Assembly (NCBI RefSeq): GCF_001425705.1
Contig: NZ_LMDC01000005.1
Span: 1 to 33,237 of the forward strand
Length of the DNA stretch: 33,237 bases
From: Pelomonas sp. Root1217
Lineage (GTDB): Bacteria; Pseudomonadota; Gammaproteobacteria; Burkholderiales; Burkholderiaceae_C
Direction of reading: 5' to 3'
Shown: one piece after another, positions 1-7,973 of the stretch
How the letters are laid out: each line of letters opens with the position of its first letter
Position numbering within the stretch: position 1 is the first letter of the stretch
The notes under the pieces: model-generated
Told to the model about the DNA's origin: nothing
Seen by the model: only the letters and a program-made list of their open reading frames with translations
The model's database searches: none
Made by a program: the position numbers and the translations under genes

Positions 1-227
<227 letters not shown>

Positions 228-301
228 ATCGGCACGGGTTTGACGCCAGATGAACTGGCCGGCAAACCGGTGTCGACGCTGACCAACCAAGCCGTCCGAA
301 A

Positions 302-375
302 TGGAGCGGGAAACGGGAATCGAACCCGTGTCATTAGCTTGGAAGGCTAAGGTTCTACCATTGAACTACTCCCGC
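302..375 (-). tRNA. tRNA-Gly (anticodon TCC)
   Basis: This is a 74-nt minus-strand cloverleaf with acceptor GCGGGAG pairing with the 3' side, D-arm AGTTCAATGGTAGA, and anticodon stem TTAGC/GCTAA around loop CTTCCAA, giving anticodon TCC for Gly GGA codons. The T-arm is GGGTTCGATTCCC and CCA is encoded. It is the middle gene of the tRNA-Tyr/Gly/Thr/tuf unit. Confidence 0.97.
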
Positions 376-413
376 CCTGGGAGCCCTGCCGCAACCGCCA
401 GCAACGGCAGCTT

Positions 414-498
414 TGGTGGAGGAGGCTGGATTCGAACCAGCGTACGCTATGCGGGCAGATTTACAGTCTGCTGCCTTTAACCACTCGGCCACCCCTCC
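414..498 (-). tRNA. tRNA-Tyr (anticodon GTA)
   Basis: This is an 85-nt minus-strand class II tRNA with a long variable arm. The acceptor begins GGAGGGG and the 3' end has CCA encoded. The anticodon stem GCAGA/TCTGC holds loop CTGTAAA, so the anticodon is GTA. It is the first gene of the tRNA-tuf unit, directly downstream of the promoter at 514-541. Confidence 0.97.
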
Positions 499-513
499 TG
501 AGGCAAGCCCGCA

Positions 514-541
514 ACTATAGCACAGGGCAAATGGGGCGCAA
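514..541 (-). promoter_or_regulatory. Promoter of the tRNA-Tyr/Gly/Thr/tuf unit
   Basis: Reading the minus strand, a -35-like TTGCGC (541-536) and a -10 TATAGT (519-514) are separated by 16 bp. The bases that follow (TGCGGGC) form a GC-rich discriminator, as is usual for stringently controlled stable-RNA promoters. Transcription would start a few bases before the tRNA-Tyr 5' end at 498. Confidence 0.7.
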
Positions 542-780
542 CAGAGCCTCACCAAGAAGAACAAAGCGGCCGCGGCAACGCCGACGCGCCGCTTAGATCA
601 AACAGAACCCGCCAGCGACTTGATTACTCGCATGCAGCGGAACCCACCCTGCGACGCCAAGGCGACCAATTCAGGACCACATTCAGGCCACTCGGCCACC
701 GCTGGCGCGCGCGATGGAAGCCAAACGATGCCATGCGCAAGTCACGCGTCGCCGAACCGCAACAGTTTCACACACGTTGT
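542..780. other. Intergenic stretch with no recognised feature
   Basis: This is the space between the tRNA promoter (minus) and the regulatory region of the first TonB-dependent receptor (plus). I see no convincing gene or RNA here. The short open frames lack family features or ribosome sites. Confidence 0.5.
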
Positions 781-799
781 GATGCCAATTTAATACCAA
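781..799 (-). promoter_or_regulatory. Tandem direct-repeat operator candidate, site 1 (distal, receptor 1)
   Basis: The minus strand reads TTGGTATTAAATTGGCATC. It consists of two TTGG(T/C)AT half-units on the same strand, 11 bp apart. The same 19-bp pattern recurs upstream of receptor 2, the cupin operon and the nagK operon. It points away from the receptor gene and lies 87 nt before the promoter-proximal site at 887-905. The binding protein is unknown; NagQ, encoded in the window, is the obvious candidate. Confidence 0.6.
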
Positions 800-886
800 T
801 AGCCGCACCAAAGCACTACCCCATGAGGTAGCACCCCATGGGTAGCGTGCACAGACGTCACTACTCGGGAAACCCCTCAGTAGAAA

Positions 887-905
887 TTGGTAGCAAAGTG
901 GCGTT
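887..905 (+). promoter_or_regulatory. Tandem direct-repeat operator candidate, site 4 (proximal, receptor 1)
   Basis: The sequence TTGGTAGCAAAGTGGCGTT is identical to the site at 7816-7834 in front of the second receptor, and lies almost the same distance before the start codon (159 versus 158 nt). It lies directly upstream of a -10-like TACAGT (915-920), so it overlaps or replaces the -35 region. Confidence 0.65.
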
Positions 906-914
906 ATCAATCGT

Positions 915-920
915 TACAGT
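915..920 (+). promoter_or_regulatory. Probable -10 element of receptor 1
   Basis: TACAGT occupies the position held by TATAGT (7844-7849) in the paralogous promoter of receptor 2. The surrounding bases are strongly conserved between the two promoters. No good -35 hexamer sits 16-18 bp upstream, where the operator-like repeat lies. The predicted leader before the start codon at 1046 is about 115-120 nt and partly conserved. Confidence 0.5.
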
Positions 921-1045
921 GGCATGGCACTGGTTGGAGGCGCTTTTGAGGGCAGCTAAGGCACCAACCGGACCCAAGGTGGTATGCACCGCACCCGAAG
1001 CAGTCACCGCCGCTCCAATTCATAGGCCACAACGAGGAACAGACC

Positions 1046-3841
1046 ATGAAGGTCAAGCAGACCCCCATCTCGCAGGCGGTGTTCATCGCTCTGCTCGGCG
1101 CCAGCGGCGCCACCATGGCACAACAAACGCCGGCTCCTCAACAACTGGACACGGTGACCATCACCGGTATCCGCGCGTCGCAGGAAAAATCGCTGAGCGT
1201 CAAGCGCAACGCGGACGCCCACATCGACGTCATCTCGGCTGAAGACATCGGCAAGATGCCCGACAAGAACGTGGCCGACTCGCTGGCCCGCGTGCCTGGC
1301 GTCACCATCCTGAACAGCCCCGCGGGCGGCTCCGGCGGCTTCGACGAGCGTGACCGCGTCGGCCTGCGTGGCACCAACCCCAGCCTGACGCAGACCCTGC
1401 TGGACGGGCACGGCATCGCCAACGGTGACTGGTTCGTGCTCGACCAGACCGGCGCCGGCGTCGGCCGCAGCGTCAGTTACTCGCTGTTGCCTTCCGAACT
1501 GGTCAGTCGCGTGGAAGTGCGCAAGAGCGCCGAAGCTTCCCTGGTGGAAGGCGGCACGGCCGGCTCGGTGAACATCATCACCCGCAAGCCGCTGGAGTTT
1601 TCCAAGGCATTGACCTTCGAAGCCGGCATCGGCGCGGTCTACGCCAGCCTGCCCAAGAAAAGCGATCCGCAGCTCAGCGCCCTGCTGAACTTCAAGAACG
1701 ACGCCAAGACCTTCGGCGTGCTGGTGCAGGCCTTTTCGGAAAAGCGCAGCCTGCGCCGTGACGGTGTCGAGACGCTGGGCTTCATCAACCAGCTGACCAA
1801 GGACAACGCGCCAGCCCTCACCACGGCCCATCCGGATCTGATCGGCGTGTACACGCCCGACCTGATCGGCGCGGCCTATTTCACGCAGGAGCGCGAGCGC
1901 AAGGGCGGCCTGGTCCGTGCCGAGTTCAAGCCCACGCAGGACATCGATCTGGTGCTGACGGGTTTCTCGTCCAAGATGGATGCGGACAACTACAACCGCA
2001 ACTACCTGATGGCGCCTCGCGCCGGCCTGATCAACAGCGCCACGATCTCCAACTACAAGATCGCCACCGACAGCAAGGGCGTGAAGACGCTGACGCAGGC
2101 CACCTTCGACTGGGCCACCTCGTCGACGGCCGGTTACTACGACATGATCTCGCGCAAGGCCTCTGCCGAGAGCAACTTCGTCAGCCTGGACGGCACCTTC
2201 AAGGTCAACAGCGCGCTGACGCTGACCGCCAATGCCGGCACGTCCAAGGGCAAGGGCCAGACGGTCAGCCAGGACGTCGTCGAGCCACACATCGCCGCCA
2301 CGCGCGCCAGCTATGCCCTGCAGGGCAATGACACGGCGCCCGCCTTCAGCTTCACCAACCCGACGCTGGGTTTCGACTGGATCTTCGGCGCCGAGCACGT
2401 CATCGTGCACGACAAGGAAAGCTGGGCCCAGGTGGACGGCGAGTACTCGCTCGACGTCGGCGTGCTGAAGGCACTGAAGTTCGGCGTGCGCAGTGCCCAG
2501 CACAAGCGCTACACCGACGCCACCCTGAACCAGGGCCCGGGCTGTGCCACCGGTACGCCCTACCGTGTCGGCCCCTGGGATTGGAGCAAGCCCAGCGCCT
2601 GCGCCGATGCCAATGGCAACGACGCGCCCCAGCTGTCGCCCTACACCCTGCCCGCCTTCAGCCAGGCCTATCCTGGCAACTACGGCAGCGGCCTCGGAAG
2701 CGGCTTCCCCACCAACCTCACCTACATCTCCGCCGCAGCGCTGGCCGAGTACAACAGCCGCGTCACCAACCGCGACCCTGTTGCCCGCCGCTCGCCCTTC
2801 GACGGTGGCGAGTACAGCGTGAAGGAAACGACCACCGCCGCCTATCTGCAGGGCAACCTGGAAGGCGACGGCTGGAGCGGCAACGTCGGCCTGCGCGCGG
2901 TTCGCACCAAGCAGTCCTCCGGTTCCTTCCGCCCCAGCTTCCCGGGCGAAAAGCCGGACGTGTCGTCGGCCTTCGGTGACTTCACCGCCACCGCCGCGGA
3001 CCGCACCTACACCGACCTGCTGCCCAGTGCCAGCATGCGCGTGGAGGTCACGCGCAACATCGTCGGCCGCCTCGCGCTGAGCCGCACGGTGACTCGCGCC
3101 GACTACACCGCGCTGTCCGCCTTCACGTCGCTGAGCACGACGGGCATGTTCCTGGACAACAACGCCATCGGCGGCGGCACAGCCGGCAACCCCGACCTGA
3201 AGCCGATCCGCTCGACCAACTTCGACGCCAACATCGAGTGGTACTTCGCACCGCGCGCCTTCGTGTCCATGGGTGCCTTCCACATGCAGATGGGCAGCTA
3301 CATCACGAACGGCAGCTTCACCGGCACCTACCCGGTGCTGCTGGGCAACACCAACCAGCAAGGCGGCGTGCAGCAGCTGGTCAACCGCCAGTTCGTCGTC
3401 ACTGGCCTGACCAACAAGAAGGCCTCGGTCACGGGCATGGAGTTCGCGTTCGAGACGCCCATCGCCAACAACTTTGGCGTGAGCGCGAACTACACCTTCG
3501 CGGACGGCCACGACCAGGATGGCCATGTGCTGCGCGGCGACGTGAAGAACTCGTTCACGGTGGGCGGCTTCTTCGAGAACGACCAGTTCTCTGCGCGCCT
3601 GAACTACAGCTACACCGATGACATCTTCATCGGCACAGACCGCGGCACCGACTACTTCCAGAAGGGCACCGGCGTGCTGTCCGCCTCCCTGGGCTACAAG
3701 TTCAACGACAACTTCGCCCTGAGCCTGGATGCGCAGAACCTGAACGACCCGAAGCTGAAGTACTACGCCTCGGAAGTGCAACCGCGCGCGATCTACAAGA
3801 ACGGCCGCCAGTTCTACCTGACCGCGCGCATCAAGTTCTGA
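1046..3841 (+). CDS. TonB-dependent receptor 1, chitooligosaccharide/GlcNAc type
   Basis: This 931-residue outer-membrane receptor is predicted to import chitin oligosaccharides with energy from TonB. It has a signal peptide (residues 1-25, cleavage after ATMA), a TonB-box-like LDTVTITG near residue 34, a plug domain (about 45-165, with ISAEDIGKMPDKNVADSLARVPGV), then a long beta-barrel that ends in aromatic Phe (ARIKF), as needed for barrel insertion. The family resembles the large Xanthomonas/Caulobacter TonB receptors (TIGR01782-like). The ATG at 1046 has CGAGGA about 8 nt upstream. The first residues, MKVKxTPI, match those of receptor 2, so the two are paralogues. A strong terminator follows at 3901. 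The substrate is inferred from the GlcNAc operon and the shared operator motif. Confidence 0.9.
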   Translation: MKVKQTPISQAVFIALLGASGATMAQQTPAPQQLDTVTITGIRASQEKSLSVKRNADAHIDVISAEDIGKMPDKNVADSLARVPGVTILNSPAGGSGGFDERDRVGLRGTNPSLTQTLLDGHGIANGDWFVLDQTGAGVGRSVSYSLLPSELVSRVEVRKSAEASLVEGGTAGSVNIITRKPLEFSKALTFEAGIGAVYASLPKKSDPQLSALLNFKNDAKTFGVLVQAFSEKRSLRRDGVETLGFINQLTKDNAPALTTAHPDLIGVYTPDLIGAAYFTQERERKGGLVRAEFKPTQDIDLVLTGFSSKMDADNYNRNYLMAPRAGLINSATISNYKIATDSKGVKTLTQATFDWATSSTAGYYDMISRKASAESNFVSLDGTFKVNSALTLTANAGTSKGKGQTVSQDVVEPHIAATRASYALQGNDTAPAFSFTNPTLGFDWIFGAEHVIVHDKESWAQVDGEYSLDVGVLKALKFGVRSAQHKRYTDATLNQGPGCATGTPYRVGPWDWSKPSACADANGNDAPQLSPYTLPAFSQAYPGNYGSGLGSGFPTNLTYISAAALAEYNSRVTNRDPVARRSPFDGGEYSVKETTTAAYLQGNLEGDGWSGNVGLRAVRTKQSSGSFRPSFPGEKPDVSSAFGDFTATAADRTYTDLLPSASMRVEVTRNIVGRLALSRTVTRADYTALSAFTSLSTTGMFLDNNAIGGGTAGNPDLKPIRSTNFDANIEWYFAPRAFVSMGAFHMQMGSYITNGSFTGTYPVLLGNTNQQGGVQQLVNRQFVVTGLTNKKASVTGMEFAFETPIANNFGVSANYTFADGHDQDGHVLRGDVKNSFTVGGFFENDQFSARLNYSYTDDIFIGTDRGTDYFQKGTGVLSASLGYKFNDNFALSLDAQNLNDPKLKYYASEVQPRAIYKNGRQFYLTARIKF

Positions 3842-3900
3842 TGCAGCACGGCACTGCTGGAACTCTCGGGTTCCGGCCGGCGCCGCTGGTGAACACAATC

Positions 3901-3932
3901 AAAGGGGAGCGTGCAGACCACGCTCCCCTTTT
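3901..3932 (+). terminator. Rho-independent terminator after receptor 1 (in front of the halogenase)
   Basis: A perfect 10-bp stem GGGGAGCGTG/CACGCTCCCC (3904-3913 with 3919-3928) has a 5-nt loop, is extended by AAA/TTT and ends in a T run. It lies only 14 nt before the halogenase ATG, so it should cut halogenase expression to a fraction of receptor transcription unless it is read through or regulated. Confidence 0.85.
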
Positions 3933-3946
3933 CATTCGATCTCCCA

Positions 3947-5557
3947 ATGAGCGACACCGCCACCCTCATCGACCAGTACATCGCCGCCCGCCCCCTGGGT
4001 GGCAGCACGGATGCGCCGCCGCCGGTGAAGCATGTCTGCGTCGTCGGTGGCGGATCGGCGGGCTGGATGACGGCGCTGATGCTCGCCACCACGGCCTATG
4101 GCCCCCGCCTGAAGGTCACCGTGCTGGAGAGCCCCCAGGTCGGCATCATCGGCGTGGGCGAGGGCTCGACGCCCTGGTTGCGGCGCTTCTTCGAGATCCT
4201 TGGCATCGAGGAGTCCGAGTGGATGCCGGCGTGCAATGCCACCTACAAGAGCGGCATCACCTTCGACGGCTGGTCGACCAAGCCGGGCTTCGAGCGCTAC
4301 TTCCACCCCTTCGTGTCGATGCTGGACAACATGACCATGCATCCCTTCGTGGACAACGTGCACGCCCGGCTCGATGGCGCGGACGTGCATGCGCATCCCG
4401 ACCGCTTCTTCTTGTCCGCGGCGCTGGCGCGCCAGGCCCGCGGCCCGCGCGCCAAGGACAATTTCCCGTTCGACGTCTGGTACGGGTATCACTTCGACGC
4501 CACCCTGCTGGGTCAATTCCTCGGCCGCAAAGCCGTGCAGCGCGGCGTGACCCACCTGCAACGCCACGTCACCCAGGTGCAGCTCAATGAGCGCGGCGAC
4601 ATCGGCGGGCTGCAGCTCGACGACGGCGAGATCCTGACCGCCGACTTCTTCGTCGACTGCAGCGGTTTTTCCTCATTGATGATCGGCAAGGCGCTGCAAA
4701 CACCCTTCGTCGGCTTTGGCGAGAACCTCTTCAACGACGCGGCCGTAGCGATGCCGACGCCGCTGGAAGGTCCCATCGAGTCGCAGACCGTGTCGACCGC
4801 CTTGCGCCACGGCTGGGCGTGGAAGATCCCGCTCACCCAGCGCCAGGGCAACGGCTATGTCTACAGCAGCGCCCATTGCTCGGCGGACGAGGCCGAGACC
4901 GAGCTGCGCCGGCACCTGGGCCTGCTCGACGCGGACACCCCGGCCCGCCACCTCAAGATGCGCGTGGGCCGCATGGCCAAGGTCTGGAACCGCAATTGCG
5001 TGGCCATCGGCCTGTCACAGGGCTTCATCGAGCCCCTGGAAGCCACGGCCCTGCTCTTCGTGCAGGTCACGGCGTCCATGCTGGTGGAGGTGCTGGAAAA
5101 GGGCGACCTCGGCAGCTCGGCGCAGGAGCAGTTCAACGCCGCCATGCACAAGCGCTTCGACAACACGCGCGACTACATCGTGGCGCACTACAAGACCAAC
5201 TCACGCACCGACACCGACTACTGGCGCGAGAACGCCGAGAACATGCACCTGTCGGACTCGCTGCAAGGCGTGCTGATGACGTGGATGTCGCGCAAGCCCC
5301 TGGTCGCCGCGCTCAAGACGGGACGCTTCGGTGGCGGCTACCCGGCCGTGTCCTGGTATGCGCTGCTGGCGGGCATGGGCATCTTTCCAGACGTGGAAGA
5401 TTTGCAGGTGCCGACCGCGCACCAGGCCCGCCACCGGCTGGAGGCGGTGGACGACTTCATCGCACGCAGTGCGACGAATTTTCCGGACCACCGCGAACTG
5501 CTGGCCGACATCCCACCGGGCGTCGGCGACAAGGCCTTGCAGATCTACACCTGGTGA
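3947..5557 (+). CDS. Flavin-dependent tryptophan-halogenase-like protein
   Basis: This is a 536-residue member of the FADH2-dependent tryptophan halogenase family (PrnA/RebH-like). Visible motifs are the FAD-binding VVGGGSAGW (residues 32-40), GVGEGSTP (69-76), WAWKIP matching the family WxWxIP (290-295), and FIEPLEAT (360-367). The catalytic lysine (PrnA Lys79) aligns with Lys101 in NATYKSG, and the partner glutamate (Glu346) with Glu365. The chloride-site residues Ser-Thr-Gly of PrnA appear here as Ala-Thr-Ala, so halide use is uncertain. I chose ATG 3947 because the only upstream start (GTG 3911) lies inside the terminator stem; no clear Shine-Dalgarno sequence precedes 3947. Genes of this family often accompany TonB receptors in sugar regulons, and their substrate there is not established. 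The 3' end abuts the convergent cupin gene with one base between. Confidence 0.85.
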   Translation: MSDTATLIDQYIAARPLGGSTDAPPPVKHVCVVGGGSAGWMTALMLATTAYGPRLKVTVLESPQVGIIGVGEGSTPWLRRFFEILGIEESEWMPACNATYKSGITFDGWSTKPGFERYFHPFVSMLDNMTMHPFVDNVHARLDGADVHAHPDRFFLSAALARQARGPRAKDNFPFDVWYGYHFDATLLGQFLGRKAVQRGVTHLQRHVTQVQLNERGDIGGLQLDDGEILTADFFVDCSGFSSLMIGKALQTPFVGFGENLFNDAAVAMPTPLEGPIESQTVSTALRHGWAWKIPLTQRQGNGYVYSSAHCSADEAETELRRHLGLLDADTPARHLKMRVGRMAKVWNRNCVAIGLSQGFIEPLEATALLFVQVTASMLVEVLEKGDLGSSAQEQFNAAMHKRFDNTRDYIVAHYKTNSRTDTDYWRENAENMHLSDSLQGVLMTWMSRKPLVAALKTGRFGGGYPAVSWYALLAGMGIFPDVEDLQVPTAHQARHRLEAVDDFIARSATNFPDHRELLADIPPGVGDKALQIYTW

Positions 5558-5558
5558 C

Positions 5559-6575
5559 TCACGACTTCAGGCGGTCGAAGATGTCTTTGCGCACAACGGC
5601 GTCGGCCGCCGCGTCGATGTCACCGAAAAGATGGCGCTGGCCCTCGGGGATATGCGTCAGCCCCTCTCCTCGCGCACCGAACACGTAGTGCGAGAACAGC
5701 GCGCGCCAGCCTTCTCGCTCGCCGTCCGGCAGGTGGCGCAAGGCCAGCATGGCCAGGCGCATCGCCGCCAGGTGCAGGTCGTCCGGGCGCTGCGGCGCGG
5801 CCAGCGGCCGCCACCAGTAGTTCATCAGGATGTTCAGGTGGGGGGCCAGCGCCTCGACCTGGTGGAACCACAGCGGCGGCATGTAGATCGCGTCGCCTGG
5901 CTCGAGTTCGGCCACCACGGCCTGCTTGAGTGCCTCGGCCAGCAACGGAAACCGCGCCGGGTCCGCCTGGTGCAGGTCGGGCACGACGGACATCGGCGCC
6001 GGCGTGGGCGCGTAGTCCGGCGGGCCCAGGTAGAGCAGCGGCGCACATTGCGGCGGCAGCAGCGTGAAGCGGCGCCGGCCGGCGGCCACGCAGGCGATGT
6101 TGTGCGAGTCGTCGAAATGGGCCGGCACCGTCGCGCGGTTGCCGATCCAGATGCGCGGCGGAATAGCGGCGTCGAGCAGCGGCAGCACATTGGCCTGCTC
6201 CAGGCCCGGCAGAGCCTCGGACACCAGTGCGCTTTGCGCCGCCAGGCTCGGCGGGTCGGGAAAATGGCTGTACCGCCAGAGCTGCTCGAACAGCGCGGCA
6301 TAGGGCCGCTTGTCGCGCATGAAGTTGAAGCCGTCCAGGCCCGGCTTGTAGCTGAAGGCACGCGTCAGCTCAGGCTTGGCGAGCACGGCATCCACAGGCT
6401 TGCCGCCGTCAAAGCCCATCAAGTACTGCAGGCAGGGCTCCAGGCCCGCCTGCCCCTGCACCACCAGCGGCCAATGCCTGACCGCGCCGCGCATCACCAC
6501 CGGCTCATACGCGGGCACCACGTCGCGCTCGAAGCGCTCACGCGTGATGCCATCGACTTCCTTCATCGGGTGCAT
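5559..6575 (-). CDS. Cupin_8/JmjC-like Fe(II)/2-oxoglutarate oxygenase A
   Basis: This 338-residue protein of the cupin-like (FIH/JmjC-type, cupin_8) family is predicted to be a cytoplasmic Fe(II) and 2-oxoglutarate dependent hydroxylase. The metal triad is visible: H153-x-D155 in VPAHFDDSHN and the distal His238 in YMPPLWFHQVEAL. The start at 6575 (MHPMKEVDG) has GGAG a few bases upstream and lies 10 nt after the stop of cupin B, so the two form an operon. Longer upstream frames read low-complexity shadow sequence. It shares the ACV(A/V)AGRRRFTL block with cupin B, so they are paralogues. The substrate is unknown; protein or peptide hydroxylation is only a family-based guess. Confidence 0.85.
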   Translation of the reverse strand: MHPMKEVDGITRERFERDVVPAYEPVVMRGAVRHWPLVVQGQAGLEPCLQYLMGFDGGKPVDAVLAKPELTRAFSYKPGLDGFNFMRDKRPYAALFEQLWRYSHFPDPPSLAAQSALVSEALPGLEQANVLPLLDAAIPPRIWIGNRATVPAHFDDSHNIACVAAGRRRFTLLPPQCAPLLYLGPPDYAPTPAPMSVVPDLHQADPARFPLLAEALKQAVVAELEPGDAIYMPPLWFHQVEALAPHLNILMNYWWRPLAAPQRPDDLHLAAMRLAMLALRHLPDGEREGWRALFSHYVFGARGEGLTHIPEGQRHLFGDIDAAADAVVRKDIFDRLKS

Positions 6576-6585
6576 GGGGCTCCGT

Positions 6586-7536
6586 TCAGCGCCGCCGCGC
6601 CAGCACGCCGTGCCAGGGCTCGGGGATGTGTGCGGCGGGCTCCTGCTCACGCTGCACCACATAGTGCTCGAACATGGCCGCCCACGCGGCGCGTTGCGCT
6701 GCGGGCAGGGCATTCAGCACCTGGATGGCCTGCATCAGCGCATGGGCCGGCGCAGGCAGGTCTTTGGCACCGACCACTGGCCACCAGTAGTTGATCAGCA
6801 GGTTGACCTTCTCCAGCGCCTCGACCTGGTGGAACCACAGCGGCGGGATGTAGAGGGCATCACCCGGCGCCAGCTCGGCGACCCGGGCCGATGCGAGCGC
6901 TTCACGGTAACGCGGGTAGCGCTCGAAGTCGGGCGACTTCGGAGGCACGACCGAGATCGGCGCGCCCGACGGCGTGTGTTCCAGCGGCCCAATGTAGAGA
7001 TTGCCCACCTGCTCGGGCGCAAACAGCGTGAAACGCCGGCGCCCGGCCACCACGCAGGCCAGGTTGTAGGGGTGGTCGTGGTGGACAGGCACCGTCAGCG
7101 CATTGCCCAGCCAGAAGTTGGGCACGACATCGGGCAAGGCCCGCAGCCGGTTCTCGTTCAGAAAGCCGGGGATGACGTCGCTGACCCTGGCGCACTGCGC
7201 GGCGATGGACGGCGCCCCGTCGACCGGCAGATAGGCCGCCAGGTTCGACATGAACTCCGGCAAAGACATGCGTGCCTTGACGAAGGCGAAGTCGGTCAGG
7301 CTGTCGTTGTAGCCCATGACGCCCCGCGCTGCCGCCCGCGTCTTGGTGGCCATGACCTCCACGCCCCGGTCCAGGCGCTGGAGGTAGTCGCAGATTCCCA
7401 GCGGGCCATCGCTGCCGGCCTTCACGGCGGCCCAGTGGTGCACCAGCCCCCTCAACAGGACCGGCTCGGCGCGCTGCTCCAGACGGTCCTTGAGTTGCGG
7501 CTCGTCGGCCGCCGACCAGCTTTCAACCGCATTCAT
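6586..7536 (-). CDS. Cupin_8/JmjC-like Fe(II)/2-oxoglutarate oxygenase B
   Basis: This 316-residue paralogue of cupin A is the first gene of the two-gene cupin operon. The triad is H152-H-D154 in VPVHHDHPYN and His236 in YIPPLWFHQVEAL. The start at 7536 (MNAVESW) gives the normal family length; an open frame continues upstream to 7716 but is unlike the family and crosses regulatory repeats. No strong Shine-Dalgarno sequence precedes 7536, so the start is moderately sure. The gene is divergent from receptor 2, and operator-like repeats at 7622-7640 and 7709-7727 point towards it, which suggests control together with the GlcNAc genes. Confidence 0.82.
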   Translation of the reverse strand: MNAVESWSAADEPQLKDRLEQRAEPVLLRGLVHHWAAVKAGSDGPLGICDYLQRLDRGVEVMATKTRAAARGVMGYNDSLTDFAFVKARMSLPEFMSNLAAYLPVDGAPSIAAQCARVSDVIPGFLNENRLRALPDVVPNFWLGNALTVPVHHDHPYNLACVVAGRRRFTLFAPEQVGNLYIGPLEHTPSGAPISVVPPKSPDFERYPRYREALASARVAELAPGDALYIPPLWFHQVEALEKVNLLINYWWPVVGAKDLPAPAHALMQAIQVLNALPAAQRAAWAAMFEHYVVQREQEPAAHIPEPWHGVLARRR

Positions 7537-7621
7537 GTCGCTTGGAATCGCCGCATACAGGGATGGCCCATTGTCCCGGCTCCGTTGCAAGACCCGGCCT
7601 CCGGCAAACCCGCATTTGAGC

Positions 7622-7640
7622 AAGTCCACTTGCTGACCAG
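7622..7640 (-). promoter_or_regulatory. Weak operator-like repeat in front of the cupin operon (site 7)
   Basis: The minus strand reads CTGGTCAGCAAGTGGACTT. It keeps TGGT and AAGTGG at the spacing of the promoter-proximal sites 4 and 5 but differs at several other positions. It lies 86 nt before the cupin B start. It is the weakest member of the set and may be chance. Confidence 0.35.
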
Positions 7641-7708
7641 TTTGCTGAACCGCCGCAAGGGGCGCCGCCGAAGCAAAACACTCGTCGCCATCGGACAACA
7701 AAGCGACG

Positions 7709-7727
7709 GACGCCAATCAGATACCAA
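7709..7727 (-). promoter_or_regulatory. Tandem direct-repeat operator candidate, site 2 (between cupin operon and receptor 2)
   Basis: The minus strand reads TTGGTATCTGATTGGCGTC, matching site 1 (781-799) and site 3 (20957-20975). It lies 88 nt before the receptor-proximal site 5. It could serve both the divergent cupin operon and receptor 2. Confidence 0.6.
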
Positions 7728-7815
7728 TTGCACCTTACGGACGCCCTCTCAAGAGGCACAGCACCGCGCCTTCGCGGGCGTCGTCTAAGCCACCCGGGAA
7801 ACTACTCGATCTAAA

Positions 7816-7834
7816 TTGGTAGCAAAGTGGCGTT
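7816..7834 (+). promoter_or_regulatory. Tandem direct-repeat operator candidate, site 5 (proximal, receptor 2)
   Basis: TTGGTAGCAAAGTGGCGTT is identical to site 4. It stands 158 nt before the receptor 2 start codon and just upstream of the -10 TATAGT at 7844. Confidence 0.65.
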
Positions 7835-7843
7835 ACCGATCGC

Positions 7844-7849
7844 TATAGT
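7844..7849 (+). promoter_or_regulatory. Probable -10 element of receptor 2
   Basis: TATAGT is followed by GGCATTGCACTGGTTG, which is conserved in the receptor 1 promoter. The leader to the start codon at 7974 contains further conserved blocks, including TTGGTATGCGATGG at 7905-7918 and CCGAAGCAG. Confidence 0.5.
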
Positions 7850-7973
7850 GGCATTGCACTGGTTGCACGTCATTCAGAGCCAGACGAGACGACAACCGGA
7901 CTGAAGTTGGTATGCGATGGCCCGAAGCAGCCACCTGCCCAATCGAATCAATGGCCACAACGAGGATCAGTTC

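Noticed and set aside
1004..3898. A 964-residue open frame antisense to receptor 1 (and similar long antisense frames elsewhere)
   Set aside because: High-GC codon-position bias creates long open frames opposite real genes. The translation is low-complexity Ala/Val/Arg/Gly-rich with no family motifs, while the plus frame is a complete TonB receptor.
3911..3946. GTG start adding 12 residues to the halogenase
   Set aside because: It lies inside the stem of the receptor 1 terminator and the GGGGAG in front is only one base away from it. ATG 3947 gives a normal N-terminus.
4181..4190. Apparent loss of the halogenase catalytic lysine near GEGSTPWLRR
   Set aside because: Counting along PrnA places Lys79 in the later NGAFK segment, which aligns with NATYK here. 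The lysine is conserved.
7917..7973. Upstream ATG for receptor 2
   Set aside because: It adds 19 unrelated residues before a clear signal peptide, and the ribosome site matches the ATG at 7974.
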